Shown here piece by piece: positions 26,765 to 34,747 of a stretch of DNA of 64,000 bases. The DNA comes from Acidimicrobiia bacterium. GTDB lineage: Bacteria > Actinomycetota > Acidimicrobiia > Acidimicrobiales > CATQHL01. A program made the translations under genes and the position numbers. The stretch spans positions 1 through 64,000 of the forward strand of contig VXNF01000014.1 in NCBI GenBank assembly GCA_009840735.1, read 5' to 3'. Below the pieces are notes generated by a model. It saw only the letters and a list, made by a program, of their open reading frames with translations, was not told the origin of the DNA and made no database searches. The number at the start of each line of letters is the position of its first letter. Positions within the stretch are counted from its first letter, which is position 1.

Positions 26765-27390
26765 TGGCTGCACGGGCGCGCCGCCTGCTTGCCCGGGCCT
26801 CCCGCCTGGGCTTGGCGATCCTCGGGACGGCCGTCGCCGCGGCGGCCTGCGGCGTGCCCCAAGATCCGGCGCCGCGCGTCTTGGAGGCGTCCGCCCTCCC
26901 GGAGGAACTGGCGATCCCCTCCACGACGACCACCTCCACTGAGGCCCCCGTGCCGCGCCAGAGCGTCAACCTCTACTTCGTGGACGGAGAGGCGCTGAGC
27001 GAGCCCATCCAGCGGGAGCTAGCCACCCCCGCCGGCCTCCTGGCCTCCCTCGAGGCCCTGATCGAGGGCCCCACCGAAGAGGAGGCCGGCGACGGTCTCA
27101 CGTCGGTCATCCCCGCCGAGACGGTGATCCTCGGCAGTGATCTCAGCAACGGCGTGCTGCAGGTGAACCTGGCCGAGGGGACCCTCGAGCAGATCGAGGG
27201 GGCGCTGCAGAGCCTGGCGATCGCCCAGTTGGTCTTCACCGCCACCGAGCTTCCCGGCGTCGAATGGCTCTGGGTGCTGATCGAGGGCGAGCCGCGAGCC
27301 CTGCCCACCGACGAGGGCGACGTGGAGGCGCCGGTGGGCCGAGTCCACTACGCCTCCCTCGGGCCGCCGGGCTCGGTCTGGCGACCCTAG
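26764..27390 (+). CDS. GerMN-domain lipoprotein, short LpqB-like
   Basis: A 208-residue secreted protein with a signal peptide ending near C29 (VAAAAC, an imperfect lipobox), a Ser/Thr-rich linker and a single GerMN/sporulation-type domain (about 60-200). It follows mtrB with a one-base TGATG overlap. In mycobacteria and corynebacteria the third gene, lpqB, encodes about 580 residues with a beta-propeller after the GerMN region. That part is missing here and the gene ends cleanly, so this is a minimal version. It likely modulates MtrB from outside. Confidence 0.82.
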   Translation: MAARARRLLARASRLGLAILGTAVAAAACGVPQDPAPRVLEASALPEELAIPSTTTTSTEAPVPRQSVNLYFVDGEALSEPIQRELATPAGLLASLEALIEGPTEEEAGDGLTSVIPAETVILGSDLSNGVLQVNLAEGTLEQIEGALQSLAIAQLVFTATELPGVEWLWVLIEGEPRALPTDEGDVEAPVGRVHYASLGPPGSVWRP

Positions 27391-28418
27391 GACCGGCAGG
27401 CCTCCGCCACCGCCCAGAGGCTGTCGGGGATCGGCTTGAGCGCCGCGGTGGCCTCGCCGAGGGGGACCAGCGCGATCTGCCCGGCGTCGACCGCCACCAT
27501 CTGGCCGAACTCTCCCGCGTGCGCGGCCTCCACCGCCGCCACCCCATAGGCGCTGCACAGGACGCGGTCGAAGGCGATCGGCGTGCCGCCGCGCTGGATG
27601 TGGCCCAGCACGGTGATCCGAGTCTCGAGGCCGGTGCGCCGCTCGATCTCGGTAGCCACGATGGCGCCGATGCCGCCGAGGCGGACGTGTCCGAACTCGT
27701 CGAGGCTCGGCTCGGGCACTGCGAGGGTCCCGGCGACCGGGCGGGCACCTTCGGCCACCACGACCACCGAGGAGCGGGCACCGGTCTGGTGCAGGGCGCG
27801 CAGCTCCGCCGCCACCGCGGCGATGTCGAAGAGCCGCTCGGGCACCAGGATGGCGGCGGCGCCGCCGGCGATCCCCGCCCACAGCGCCACGTGGCCGGCG
27901 TGGCGGCCCATGACCTCCACGACCATGACCCGGTTGTGCGACTCGGCGGTGGTGTGCAGCCGGTCGATGGCGTCGGTGGCGGTCTGCACCGCGGTCTCGA
28001 AGCCGAAGGTCACCTGAGTGCCGCCGACGTCGTTGTCGATGGTCTTGGGCACCCCCACGAGTGCCACCCCGAGGTCGCGGTGCAGCTTGTGCGCCACGCT
28101 CAGCGTTCCCTCCCCGCCCACGACGATCAGCGCCTCCACGCCGCGGCGGGCCAGCACCTCGACCACCTGCGACGGGCCGCCGTCTGACATGTAGGGCTGG
28201 AGGCGCGAGGTTCCCAGGATGGTGCCGCCGCGGGACAGGATCCGAGCGGCGCGCTCGGGGGTGACGAGGGTCGCCTCGTCCTCGGTCACGCCTCGCCAGC
28301 CGTCCCGGAAACCCAGGACTTCGTCGCCCCAGCGTCGGGCGCCGTGCAGCACCACGGCCCGGATCACGGCGTTGAGCCCCGGGCAGTCGCCGCCGCCGGT
28401 CAGGATGCCGAGGCGCAT
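27387..28418 (-). CDS. pfkA: 6-phosphofructokinase
   Basis: Phosphofructokinase (343 aa), the committed step of glycolysis. N-terminal GILTGGGDCPGLNAVIR binds phosphate donor, GGEGTL replaces the GGDGS of classical ATP enzymes, and the catalytic block is PKTIDNDV, followed by MGRHAGHVAL and GHIQRGGTP. GGEGT with PKTIDND is the actinobacterial mixed-substrate group, usually ATP-dependent; donor choice cannot be settled by sequence alone. The stop shares a CTAG palindrome with the convergent lipoprotein gene. Confidence 0.93.
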   Translation of the reverse strand: MRLGILTGGGDCPGLNAVIRAVVLHGARRWGDEVLGFRDGWRGVTEDEATLVTPERAARILSRGGTILGTSRLQPYMSDGGPSQVVEVLARRGVEALIVVGGEGTLSVAHKLHRDLGVALVGVPKTIDNDVGGTQVTFGFETAVQTATDAIDRLHTTAESHNRVMVVEVMGRHAGHVALWAGIAGGAAAILVPERLFDIAAVAAELRALHQTGARSSVVVVAEGARPVAGTLAVPEPSLDEFGHVRLGGIGAIVATEIERRTGLETRITVLGHIQRGGTPIAFDRVLCSAYGVAAVEAAHAGEFGQMVAVDAGQIALVPLGEATAALKPIPDSLWAVAEACRS

Positions 28419-28425
28419 CGCCAGC

Positions 28426-29601
28426 TCAGCCCAGGTCGGGGAGGGCCTTGCGCAGGTTGCGGACTGCCTGGCCGATGCGCTGTTCGTTCTCGATAAGGGC
28501 GAAGCGAACATGGCCCTCGCCGCCGGGCCCGAACCCTCCGCCCGGTGAGGTGGCCACGCCCGCTTCAGTGACGAGATAGGAGGCGAACTGCACCGAGTCC
28601 ATGTGGCGGTAAGCCGCCGGGATCGGTGCCCAGACGAACATCGTGGCCTGGGGCGGATCCACCGGCCAGCCGATCCGCGCCAGACCTTCGCAGAGGCTGT
28701 CGCGGCGACTCTGGTAGGTCTCGTTCACCAGCTTGGGGTAGTCGGCCGCCTCGTTGAGTGTCACGGTGGCGGCGATCTGGATGGGCTGGAAGGTGCCGTA
28801 GTCCAGGTAGGACTTGAGCTTGGCCAGCGCAGCCACCACTTCGGCGTTGCCCGCCATGAACGCCACTCGCCAGCCGGCCATCGAGAAGGACTTGGTCAGG
28901 GAGTAGAACTCCACCGCCACGTCGAGCGCCCCGGACGCCTGCAGGATGGACGGCGGCCGGTAACCGTCGAAGGCCACGTCGGCGTAGGCGAAGTCGTGGA
29001 CGACGAGCACCTCGTGGGCGCGGGCGAAGTCCACGACGCGCTGCATGAAGTCCAGGTCCACGCACGCGGTGGTCGGATTGTGGGGGAACGACAGGAGAAT
29101 GACCCGCGGCTTGGGCCACGAGTACTCCCAGCGCTGGCGGAGCACCTCGTCGAGGTCGTCGCCGGTGGCGAGGGGAATGTGGCGGATCTCAGCGCCTGCG
29201 AACAGCGGCGCGTAGAGGTGGATGGGATACGACGGCGCCGGCACCAGCACCGCGTCGCCCGGCTGCAGCAGCACCCACATGAGGTGCGAGAGTCCCTCTT
29301 TGGCACCGATGGTGTTGATGACCTGGGTCTCGGGGTCGAGCTCGACGCCGAACCGTCGCAGGTAGAGGTCCGACACGGCGCTGCGGAGCTTGGGAATCCC
29401 GCGGCTGAGCGAGTAGCGGTGGTTGCGCGGGTTGCGCACCGCCTCGGCCAGTTTCTCCACGGCGATGTCCGGCGACGGGATGTCCGGGTTGCCGAAGCCG
29501 AGGTCGATGATGTCCTCGCCGCGGCGACGGCCCTCCACCTTGAGGCGGTCGATCACCGAGAACACGTACGGTGGGAGGTTGGTGATGCGGCGGAACTCCA
29601 T
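28426..29601 (-). CDS. Alanine transaminase, AlaC-like class I aminotransferase
   Basis: A 391-residue PLP-dependent fold-type I aminotransferase. N-terminal EFRRITNLPPYVF and IDLGFGNPDIP are typical of AlaC/YfdZ enzymes that make alanine from pyruvate and glutamate. The PLP lysine lies in YSLTKSFSMAGWR, and SFPHNPTT and VHDFAYADVAFDG are conserved cofactor-pocket blocks. It ends eight bases before the pfkA start, so the two may share a transcript linking glycolysis to alanine supply. Confidence 0.9.
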   Translation of the reverse strand: MEFRRITNLPPYVFSVIDRLKVEGRRRGEDIIDLGFGNPDIPSPDIAVEKLAEAVRNPRNHRYSLSRGIPKLRSAVSDLYLRRFGVELDPETQVINTIGAKEGLSHLMWVLLQPGDAVLVPAPSYPIHLYAPLFAGAEIRHIPLATGDDLDEVLRQRWEYSWPKPRVILLSFPHNPTTACVDLDFMQRVVDFARAHEVLVVHDFAYADVAFDGYRPPSILQASGALDVAVEFYSLTKSFSMAGWRVAFMAGNAEVVAALAKLKSYLDYGTFQPIQIAATVTLNEAADYPKLVNETYQSRRDSLCEGLARIGWPVDPPQATMFVWAPIPAAYRHMDSVQFASYLVTEAGVATSPGGGFGPGGEGHVRFALIENEQRIGQAVRNLRKALPDLG

Positions 29602-29612
29602 CGGCGCCGAGG

Positions 29613-30659
29613 CTAGCGAGCGAGCGCGTCAGCCCCGTGGCGGAGCGGGCCGCCTCGTGGCGCCTCATCCACGGAGGCGCCGTCCAGTCCGCCGAAGCCC
29701 GCGCCAGCTAGGTCGTCCAGCGCCAGGCGAGCCGCCCCGATGACCCCCGCCCGGTCGCCGTGGCGGGCAGGGCGCACGGCCACCGGCGGCCGCCGCTCCT
29801 GATCGATGTAGATCTCGGCCAGCTCGTCTCGCACCGGCGCGAGGAACACCTCGCCCAGCTCCGACAGGCCCCCGCCCAGCACGACCACTTGCGGGTCGAT
29901 CAGCAGGATCAGGTTGTTGAGGCCCAGCGCGACCCACCGCGAGCACTCGCGCAGCAGCCGCCGCGCCACCGGGTCGCCGGCGGTCGCCAGCTCGCCCACG
30001 TGCCTGCCCCGCAGGTCGCCGACCCGGCCGGCCACCCGCTCCCGCAGCGCCGGCGCCCGTCCGGCTTCGGCTGCGGCGCGGGCCGCCCGGCCGAGGGCGT
30101 CGCCTGACGCCACCTGTTCCCAGCAGCCGCGGCGACCGCAGAGGCACTCGGGGCCGTCGGGCGCCACGACCATGTGCCCGGCCTCGCCGGCCAGTCCGTG
30201 GGCGCCGCGGCGGATCGCTCCGTCGAGCAGGGTCGCAGCCCCGATCCCGGTGCCGAAGGTACACAGCAGCCCGTCGCTGAACCCGTCCGCGGCGCCGCCC
30301 TCCATCTCGCCGCGCAACGCGGCCGTGGCGTCGTTGTCCACCGTCACGGGGCGCGCCAGGCGCTCGGCCAGCTCGGCCCGCAGCGGGAAGTCGTCGATGG
30401 CAGGGATGTTCGGCGAAGTCGTCACGACCCCCGAGCGGCCCACCAGCCCAGCGCAGCCCACGCCCACGGCGCCGACGGGCACGGACAGCTCCGACTCGAA
30501 GCTCGCCACCATGTCGCAGATCGCCTCGGTGATGCCCGCCATCGTCTCGGGCCGGTCGCTGCGCCGCACGCCGACGCCGGCGGAAGGATCGGCGCCGAGG
30601 ACTTCGGCGCGGATGTTGGTGCCGCCCACGTCGAAGCCGGCAACGGCGCCGGCGCTCAC
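29613..30659 (-). CDS. ROK family sugar kinase (glucokinase-like)
   Basis: A 348-residue ROK protein. The phosphate loop is FDVGGTNIRAE near the N-terminus, the catalytic base lies in VDNDATAAL, and the glycine loop is TFGTGIGAATL. The ROK zinc motif CLCGRRGCWE follows GHMVV. There is no N-terminal DNA-binding domain, so it is a kinase rather than a repressor. Glucose is the most likely substrate given the adjacent phosphofructokinase, but ROK specificity is hard to predict. It has an extra 30-residue C-terminal tail. Confidence 0.88.
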   Translation of the reverse strand: MSAGAVAGFDVGGTNIRAEVLGADPSAGVGVRRSDRPETMAGITEAICDMVASFESELSVPVGAVGVGCAGLVGRSGVVTTSPNIPAIDDFPLRAELAERLARPVTVDNDATAALRGEMEGGAADGFSDGLLCTFGTGIGAATLLDGAIRRGAHGLAGEAGHMVVAPDGPECLCGRRGCWEQVASGDALGRAARAAAEAGRAPALRERVAGRVGDLRGRHVGELATAGDPVARRLLRECSRWVALGLNNLILLIDPQVVVLGGGLSELGEVFLAPVRDELAEIYIDQERRPPVAVRPARHGDRAGVIGAARLALDDLAGAGFGGLDGASVDEAPRGGPLRHGADALAR

Positions 30660-30690
30660 GGGGACGCTCGCCGGGGCGGGCCGCTGGGCT

Positions 30691-31164
30691 TCACCCAGCA
30701 GGTCGGGCGCGCTCAGCGGCCAGCGCCTCGATGCGCCGTCGCAGCTGATCCAGCGCCGTCAGCATGATGCGGGACTCGGCGCGGCGCTTCACGAACCCGG
30801 GCACTGCCACCGTCAGCTCGGCCGCCAGCGAATAGGTGATGAGCGTCTTGGCGCCGTCCTCGCCCGCCGGCGCCATCTCGTACTCGCCGTCGAGCTGACG
30901 GACCTGATCCCCCTCGGTCAGCCGCCACGCCACCCGCAGCGGGTTGGTACCGTAGAAGTACTTGAGGGTGTAGCTGACGCTGCGGCCCATGGCCGCGGCG
31001 CGGAACGCCACGAGTCCCCCGGCGCCGCTGTCGTCGCGGCGCAAGACCCGGGCCTCCTTGACGTCCGGCGCCCACTGCGGGTATTGCTCGAAGTCCACGA
31101 CGACTTCGAAGCAGTCCATAGGTGAAGCGTTCACCAGCGTCTGACGCGTCGAGAAATCAACCAT
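30691..31164 (-). CDS. SRPBCC/polyketide-cyclase-like protein (COQ10 type)
   Basis: A 157-residue START-like protein. The N-terminal block ASPMDCFEVVVDFEQYPQW and the following strand pattern match the SRPBCC coenzyme-Q-binding or polyketide-cyclase family, which binds hydrophobic ligands in a cleft. No catalytic motif can be assigned. Its ATG overlaps the end of an upstream membrane-protein gene by eight bases. Ligand unknown. Confidence 0.85.
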   Translation of the reverse strand: MVDFSTRQTLVNASPMDCFEVVVDFEQYPQWAPDVKEARVLRRDDSGAGGLVAFRAAAMGRSVSYTLKYFYGTNPLRVAWRLTEGDQVRQLDGEYEMAPAGEDGAKTLITYSLAAELTVAVPGFVKRRAESRIMLTALDQLRRRIEALAAERARPAG

Positions 31165-31648
31165 GCCGCCTCCGCTGCACACCGGGGGACCGGCCCGCGA
31201 ACGTGCCGAAGCAGGCACCCCAGAGAGCGATCACGCCCAAGCCGTACACGCAGCCAAGAATACCGAACGCCAGCGGGCCGAAGGGGTGAAGGGCGGCGCC
31301 GGTAAGTCCTGCGGCGCACTGCAGCCCTACGGCGACCCGCAGTTCGCGGCGCAGCGAGCGGGGTGCCCCCGGCATCTGCACGAACGCCGCCAGCGTCGAG
31401 ACCTGCTCGAAACGACTGCGGCGCACCGCTGCCACATAGGCCCGCCCGAAGGCCAGACAGCCGGCGCCGAACAGCACCAGTGCCACGACCTGCGCGGCCG
31501 TGGCGGCACGGGCCGGCCAGGCCGCCCCTGCAGCGACGGCCACGCAGACCACCGCTGTGCCAGCTCGGGAGGCGACTTGCAGCCAACGCCAGGGCGGCGC
31601 TCCCGGGCTCTCGTCGGCCGCCGCGGCGCTCAGCTCAGCGCGCGGCAC
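31157..31648 (-). CDS. Conserved hypothetical membrane protein
   Basis: A 163-residue protein with about four hydrophobic segments (about 29-45, 50-72, 105-122, 125-148). I do not recognise the family by motif. It sits between a mannosyltransferase-like gene and the SRPBCC gene with overlaps at both ends (19 and 8 bases), so it is translated in this operon and may act in the same envelope pathway. Confidence 0.7.
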   Translation of the reverse strand: MPRAELSAAAADESPGAPPWRWLQVASRAGTAVVCVAVAAGAAWPARAATAAQVVALVLFGAGCLAFGRAYVAAVRRSRFEQVSTLAAFVQMPGAPRSLRRELRVAVGLQCAAGLTGAALHPFGPLAFGILGCVYGLGVIALWGACFGTFAGRSPGVQRRRHG

Positions 31649-32784
31649 AAGTCCCCGGCCAGGCGGTCGTAGCCGAACTGCTCTTCGGCCCGGCGTCGGG
31701 CCGTCGCGCCGAGGCGGCGACGCCGGTCGGGATCCTCAATCCGCGACGCCAGGGCGGCGGCCACCGCAGCGGCATCGCCCGGGTCGGAGACGACGAGACC
31801 GGCGACGCCGTGCTCCACAGCCTCGGCCGCTCCCCCGCTGGCACCGGCGACCTGCGCCACGCCGGCCGCTGCCGCCTCCAAGAAGACGATCCCGAACCCC
31901 TCCTGCTCGAGCCCGAACCAGCGTCGGCGGCACAGCATGGCGAACAGGTCCGCCGCCCCGTAAAGCTCGGCCAGTTCCGCCTCGGCCACCCGCCCGAGCA
32001 GGCGCGCCGGCGCGCCGGTGCGGCGCACGAGCCTCGCCAGCCTGTCGCGGTCCCGGCCGTCGCCGGCGATGAGCAGCCGGATCGGTGACCTGTGGGCCGC
32101 GAGCTGCGCCACCGCCTCGATCAGGCGGTCCATGCCTTTGCGCGGCACGAGACGGCTGACGCTCAGGATCAGGGTCTCTGCCTCGCCCAGCCCGAGGCGG
32201 CGGCGCGCCGCCTGCCGACGCTGCGCCGAAAGGGGCGCGAAGCGGTCCAAGTCGACCCCCGGCGGCACGTAGCTGTCGGTGGCCATGTCGGGGCAGAGCC
32301 GCTTGGCCTCGCCGGCGGCGTACCGGCTGGCGGATATCACGACCTCGGCGCCCGCCAGGGTGCGCCGCAGCACCGGCCCGGCGACCGGCAGCCGCGCCGG
32401 CACCGTCACCTCGGCGCCGTGCAGCACGACCCCGTAAGGAACATCTAGGCGCGGCCCCAGAGCCCCCACCGGCACCGCCGGGTCGAAGACCACCAACTCG
32501 GCACCGACCCGCTCCAGCAGCCCGCGGATCTCGCCGAGCAGCGACGGAGTGGGCAGCAGGAAGCGGGCCTTGCTGCGCACGATCTTGTACGGCTCGCCGG
32601 CGTCGAAGGCCGCCGACGCCGGGTGCGGGCGGGTGAGGACGCAGAACCGGTCAGGCGGCAGGCGCCGCCAGAGCTCCCAGAGATAGTTCTGGATCCCCCC
32701 CAGCTTCGGCGGGTAGTCGTTGGTGACCAGCAGGTGGCGGCGCGGGCTGCACCCGTCGCCGCCCGAGGGCGCAGGCTCAGCCAC
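31630..32784 (-). CDS. PimB-like GT4 glycosyltransferase
   Basis: A 384-residue GT-B glycosyltransferase of family 4. The N-terminal block VTNDYPPKLGGIQNYLWEL is characteristic of actinobacterial phosphatidylinositol mannoside mannosyltransferases (PimB). The nucleotide-sugar region reads SVSRLVPRKGMDRLI and LIAGDG, and the EX7E-like site is EQEGFGIVFLEAAAAG. A role in phosphatidylinositol mannoside or related glycolipid synthesis is likely but donor and acceptor are inferred. The gene overlaps queG by eight bases. Confidence 0.85.
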   Translation of the reverse strand: MAEPAPSGGDGCSPRRHLLVTNDYPPKLGGIQNYLWELWRRLPPDRFCVLTRPHPASAAFDAGEPYKIVRSKARFLLPTPSLLGEIRGLLERVGAELVVFDPAVPVGALGPRLDVPYGVVLHGAEVTVPARLPVAGPVLRRTLAGAEVVISASRYAAGEAKRLCPDMATDSYVPPGVDLDRFAPLSAQRRQAARRRLGLGEAETLILSVSRLVPRKGMDRLIEAVAQLAAHRSPIRLLIAGDGRDRDRLARLVRRTGAPARLLGRVAEAELAELYGAADLFAMLCRRRWFGLEQEGFGIVFLEAAAAGVAQVAGASGGAAEAVEHGVAGLVVSDPGDAAAVAAALASRIEDPDRRRRLGATARRRAEEQFGYDRLAGDLCRALS

Positions 32785-34030
32785 GAGTCGCTCGCCGGGT
32801 CGTCGCTGGGGTCGCCTCCGCGGCGATTCCCAGCCGGCTCGCTACCCAGTCGGCGTGACGGGCCAGCATCTCATCGTCCCCGCGGCGGTAGCGCTGCACC
32901 GTCTCGAGAACCTGCGGATCGCCGCCACAGCCGACGTTGCCCAACACCACGAGTGCGTTGCGCCGCAGGTAGCGGGGGTCGCGCTCGGGGATGTACCAGC
33001 GCCCGTAGCGCTCCATGAGATCCTCGTCGCCGGCAGCCAGCAACGCCAGCACGTCCAGGGTGGGATCCTGCGCGCTGTCGCCGGGGCGATCCGGGGTATC
33101 GCTCTCGGGCCGCCGGTTCGGCGGGCAGACCTCCTGGCAGTCGTCGCAGCCGTAGATCCGGTCACCCAGAGCCTCCCGGAACTCGACGGGGAAGTCGCCG
33201 GCAGCCTGCAGCAGCCACGCCAGACAGCGGCGGGCATCCACGACTCCCGGCGCAATGATCGCACCGGTCGGACAGCCGTCCAGGCAGCGACGGCACGGTC
33301 CGCAGCCGTCGGGCACCCGTTCTGCGGCGGGTCGCAGCGCCGCGTCGGTGACCACCGAGCCCAGCACGAACCAGCTCCCGGCACCGGGAAGCAACAGGTT
33401 GCTGCTCTTGCCGTAGTAGCCCAGTCCGGCCCGGTGGGCAGCCTCTCGGTCCACGAGGGCGTTGTCGTCGGCCACGACCACCGCCCGGTAGCCGGCTGCG
33501 CGCAGAACCTCCGACACCGCCCCGAGGGCGCTGCGCAACTCGCCGTAGACGTCGCCGGTCGCATACCGGGCGACCCGCGCCCGCGGCCGACCCCCCTCTG
33601 GCTGCGCCGCTGCGGTCTCGGCCTCGCCTACCCCGGCGGCGCTTCGTTCGGCTAGTCGTGGAGGGGGTGCGCCGACGCGGGCGTAGCGCATGGCGCCCAC
33701 CACGAGAGACGACGCGCCGGGCAGGATCCGGGAGGGGTCGGTGGAGCGGTCGGGGTTCCGGTACGTGAACTGCATGCCGCCAGCCAGCCCGTCGGCTCGG
33801 CGCTCGCGCAGATCACGGCGCGTGCCCGCGAAGACCTCGACGGCCGCTACGCCGACCGCGGTCAGCCCGGCCCGCCGGCCCGCCTCCAGGGTCTCTGCCC
33901 GGAGCCCCGCGTGCGGGTCGCTCTCCCCCGACCCGTCGCGGCCGGCGTCGTCGCCAACAGCCTCCGGCACCCCGCTCTGGGCTATCTCACGTCCTTGAGC
34001 GCGCCGCTCGCCGGTTCCGCCCGATGGCAC
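32777..34030 (-). CDS. queG: Epoxyqueuosine reductase QueG
   Basis: Cobalamin and iron-sulfur enzyme (up to 417 aa) for the last step of queuosine tRNA modification. The proposed proton donor is D194 in NALVDREAAHRAGLGYYGK. Eight cysteines form two 4Fe-4S clusters: CGPCRRCLDGCP (243-254), C269 and CDDCQEVCP (295-303). A C-terminal HEAT-like repeat region follows. The first about 40 residues from the GTG used here do not match the family and the true start may be downstream, for example the GTG before PEAVGDD. No other queuosine gene is in the window. Confidence 0.9.
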   Translation of the reverse strand: MPSGGTGERRAQGREIAQSGVPEAVGDDAGRDGSGESDPHAGLRAETLEAGRRAGLTAVGVAAVEVFAGTRRDLRERRADGLAGGMQFTYRNPDRSTDPSRILPGASSLVVGAMRYARVGAPPPRLAERSAAGVGEAETAAAQPEGGRPRARVARYATGDVYGELRSALGAVSEVLRAAGYRAVVVADDNALVDREAAHRAGLGYYGKSSNLLLPGAGSWFVLGSVVTDAALRPAAERVPDGCGPCRRCLDGCPTGAIIAPGVVDARRCLAWLLQAAGDFPVEFREALGDRIYGCDDCQEVCPPNRRPESDTPDRPGDSAQDPTLDVLALLAAGDEDLMERYGRWYIPERDPRYLRRNALVVLGNVGCGGDPQVLETVQRYRRGDDEMLARHADWVASRLGIAAEATPATTRRATRG

Positions 34031-34176
34031 GCTCCGAGCGTACGGCCCACAGTCGTACCCGCCGAGACACCCGCGCCCAAGAGCCGCCCGCGAGCCGCCA
34101 CAGGTGCCCTAAGGCCTCACCACCGCATGCTTCTCGACGGCGACGGCGACGCCCGTCGCATCAGGCCGCAAGTGTC

Positions 34177-34533
34177 CTACAGCCGCACCACGGCGCGCCG
34201 TAGAGTGCAGCTGACCGGGTCGACCGCGTAGCCGCAGGACTCCAGCGCGGTGAGCCCCAGCAACGGCTCGACATCGTCGGGGCCGAGCACGACCCCGCAG
34301 CCCGTCCGCTCGCCCATGAACTCGACCTCGGCGACGGTCATCTCGGCCCGATACTCGCTCCCATCTGCCAGCAGGAACGTCCTCGTGCCGCGCGGCTTCA
34401 ATCCGATGGCCTCGAGGTGCCGACGCGGCACGATCGAGTCGGTCGCGCCGGTACCGACCACGAACTCGCCCTGCCAGCACCGGTCCGGCGCCGCCGGGTT
34501 TCGGATAGTCACGTCCACTCTGGTCTCACCCAT
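34177..34533 (-). CDS. Retropepsin-like aspartic protease family protein, catalytic Asp replaced
   Basis: A 118-residue clan AA aspartic-protease-fold protein: VDVTIRNP at the N-terminus, then the active-site region, then RRHLEAIGLKP, LADGSEY, EFMGERT and EPLLGLTALESCGYAVDP. The active-site loop reads VGTGATDSIVP; family members have VDTGATDS, so the catalytic aspartate position (residue 27) is Gly. Codon GGT could come from GAT by one transition. The ATG at 34533 has AGGAGGT seven bases upstream. Either an inactive homologue or a binding protein. Confidence 0.85.
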   Translation of the reverse strand: MGETRVDVTIRNPAAPDRCWQGEFVVGTGATDSIVPRRHLEAIGLKPRGTRTFLLADGSEYRAEMTVAEVEFMGERTGCGVVLGPDDVEPLLGLTALESCGYAVDPVSCTLRRAVVRL

Positions 34534-34584
34534 GCTGTCCACCTCCTGGGCGTCTCGCCTCGCCGACTTCGGCTCGTCCTCGTG

Positions 34585-34614
34585 ACACTACAGCCACCAT
34601 AAGCGACCCGTCAA
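34585..34614 (-). promoter_or_regulatory. Sigma-70-type promoter of the aspartic-protease-like gene
   Basis: On the minus strand TTGACG (34614-34609) and TAGTGT (34590-34585) are separated by 18 bases, close to the housekeeping consensus. Transcription would start near 34577, giving a short leader with a strong ribosome-binding site. The sequence around it (34600-34650) is clearly AT-richer than the rest of the window. Confidence 0.6.
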
Positions 34615-34747
34615 CTATCCACAATACTTGAAATAATGTGCATACCGAGAATCTCGCCCCGCCAGGTCGGCGACTCGTGCCCCCCCGATGCCGAGCCCAG
34701 CGCCACGAACGCCTACGGCAGTTGCCGCGGTCAGACCAAGACGGGCA

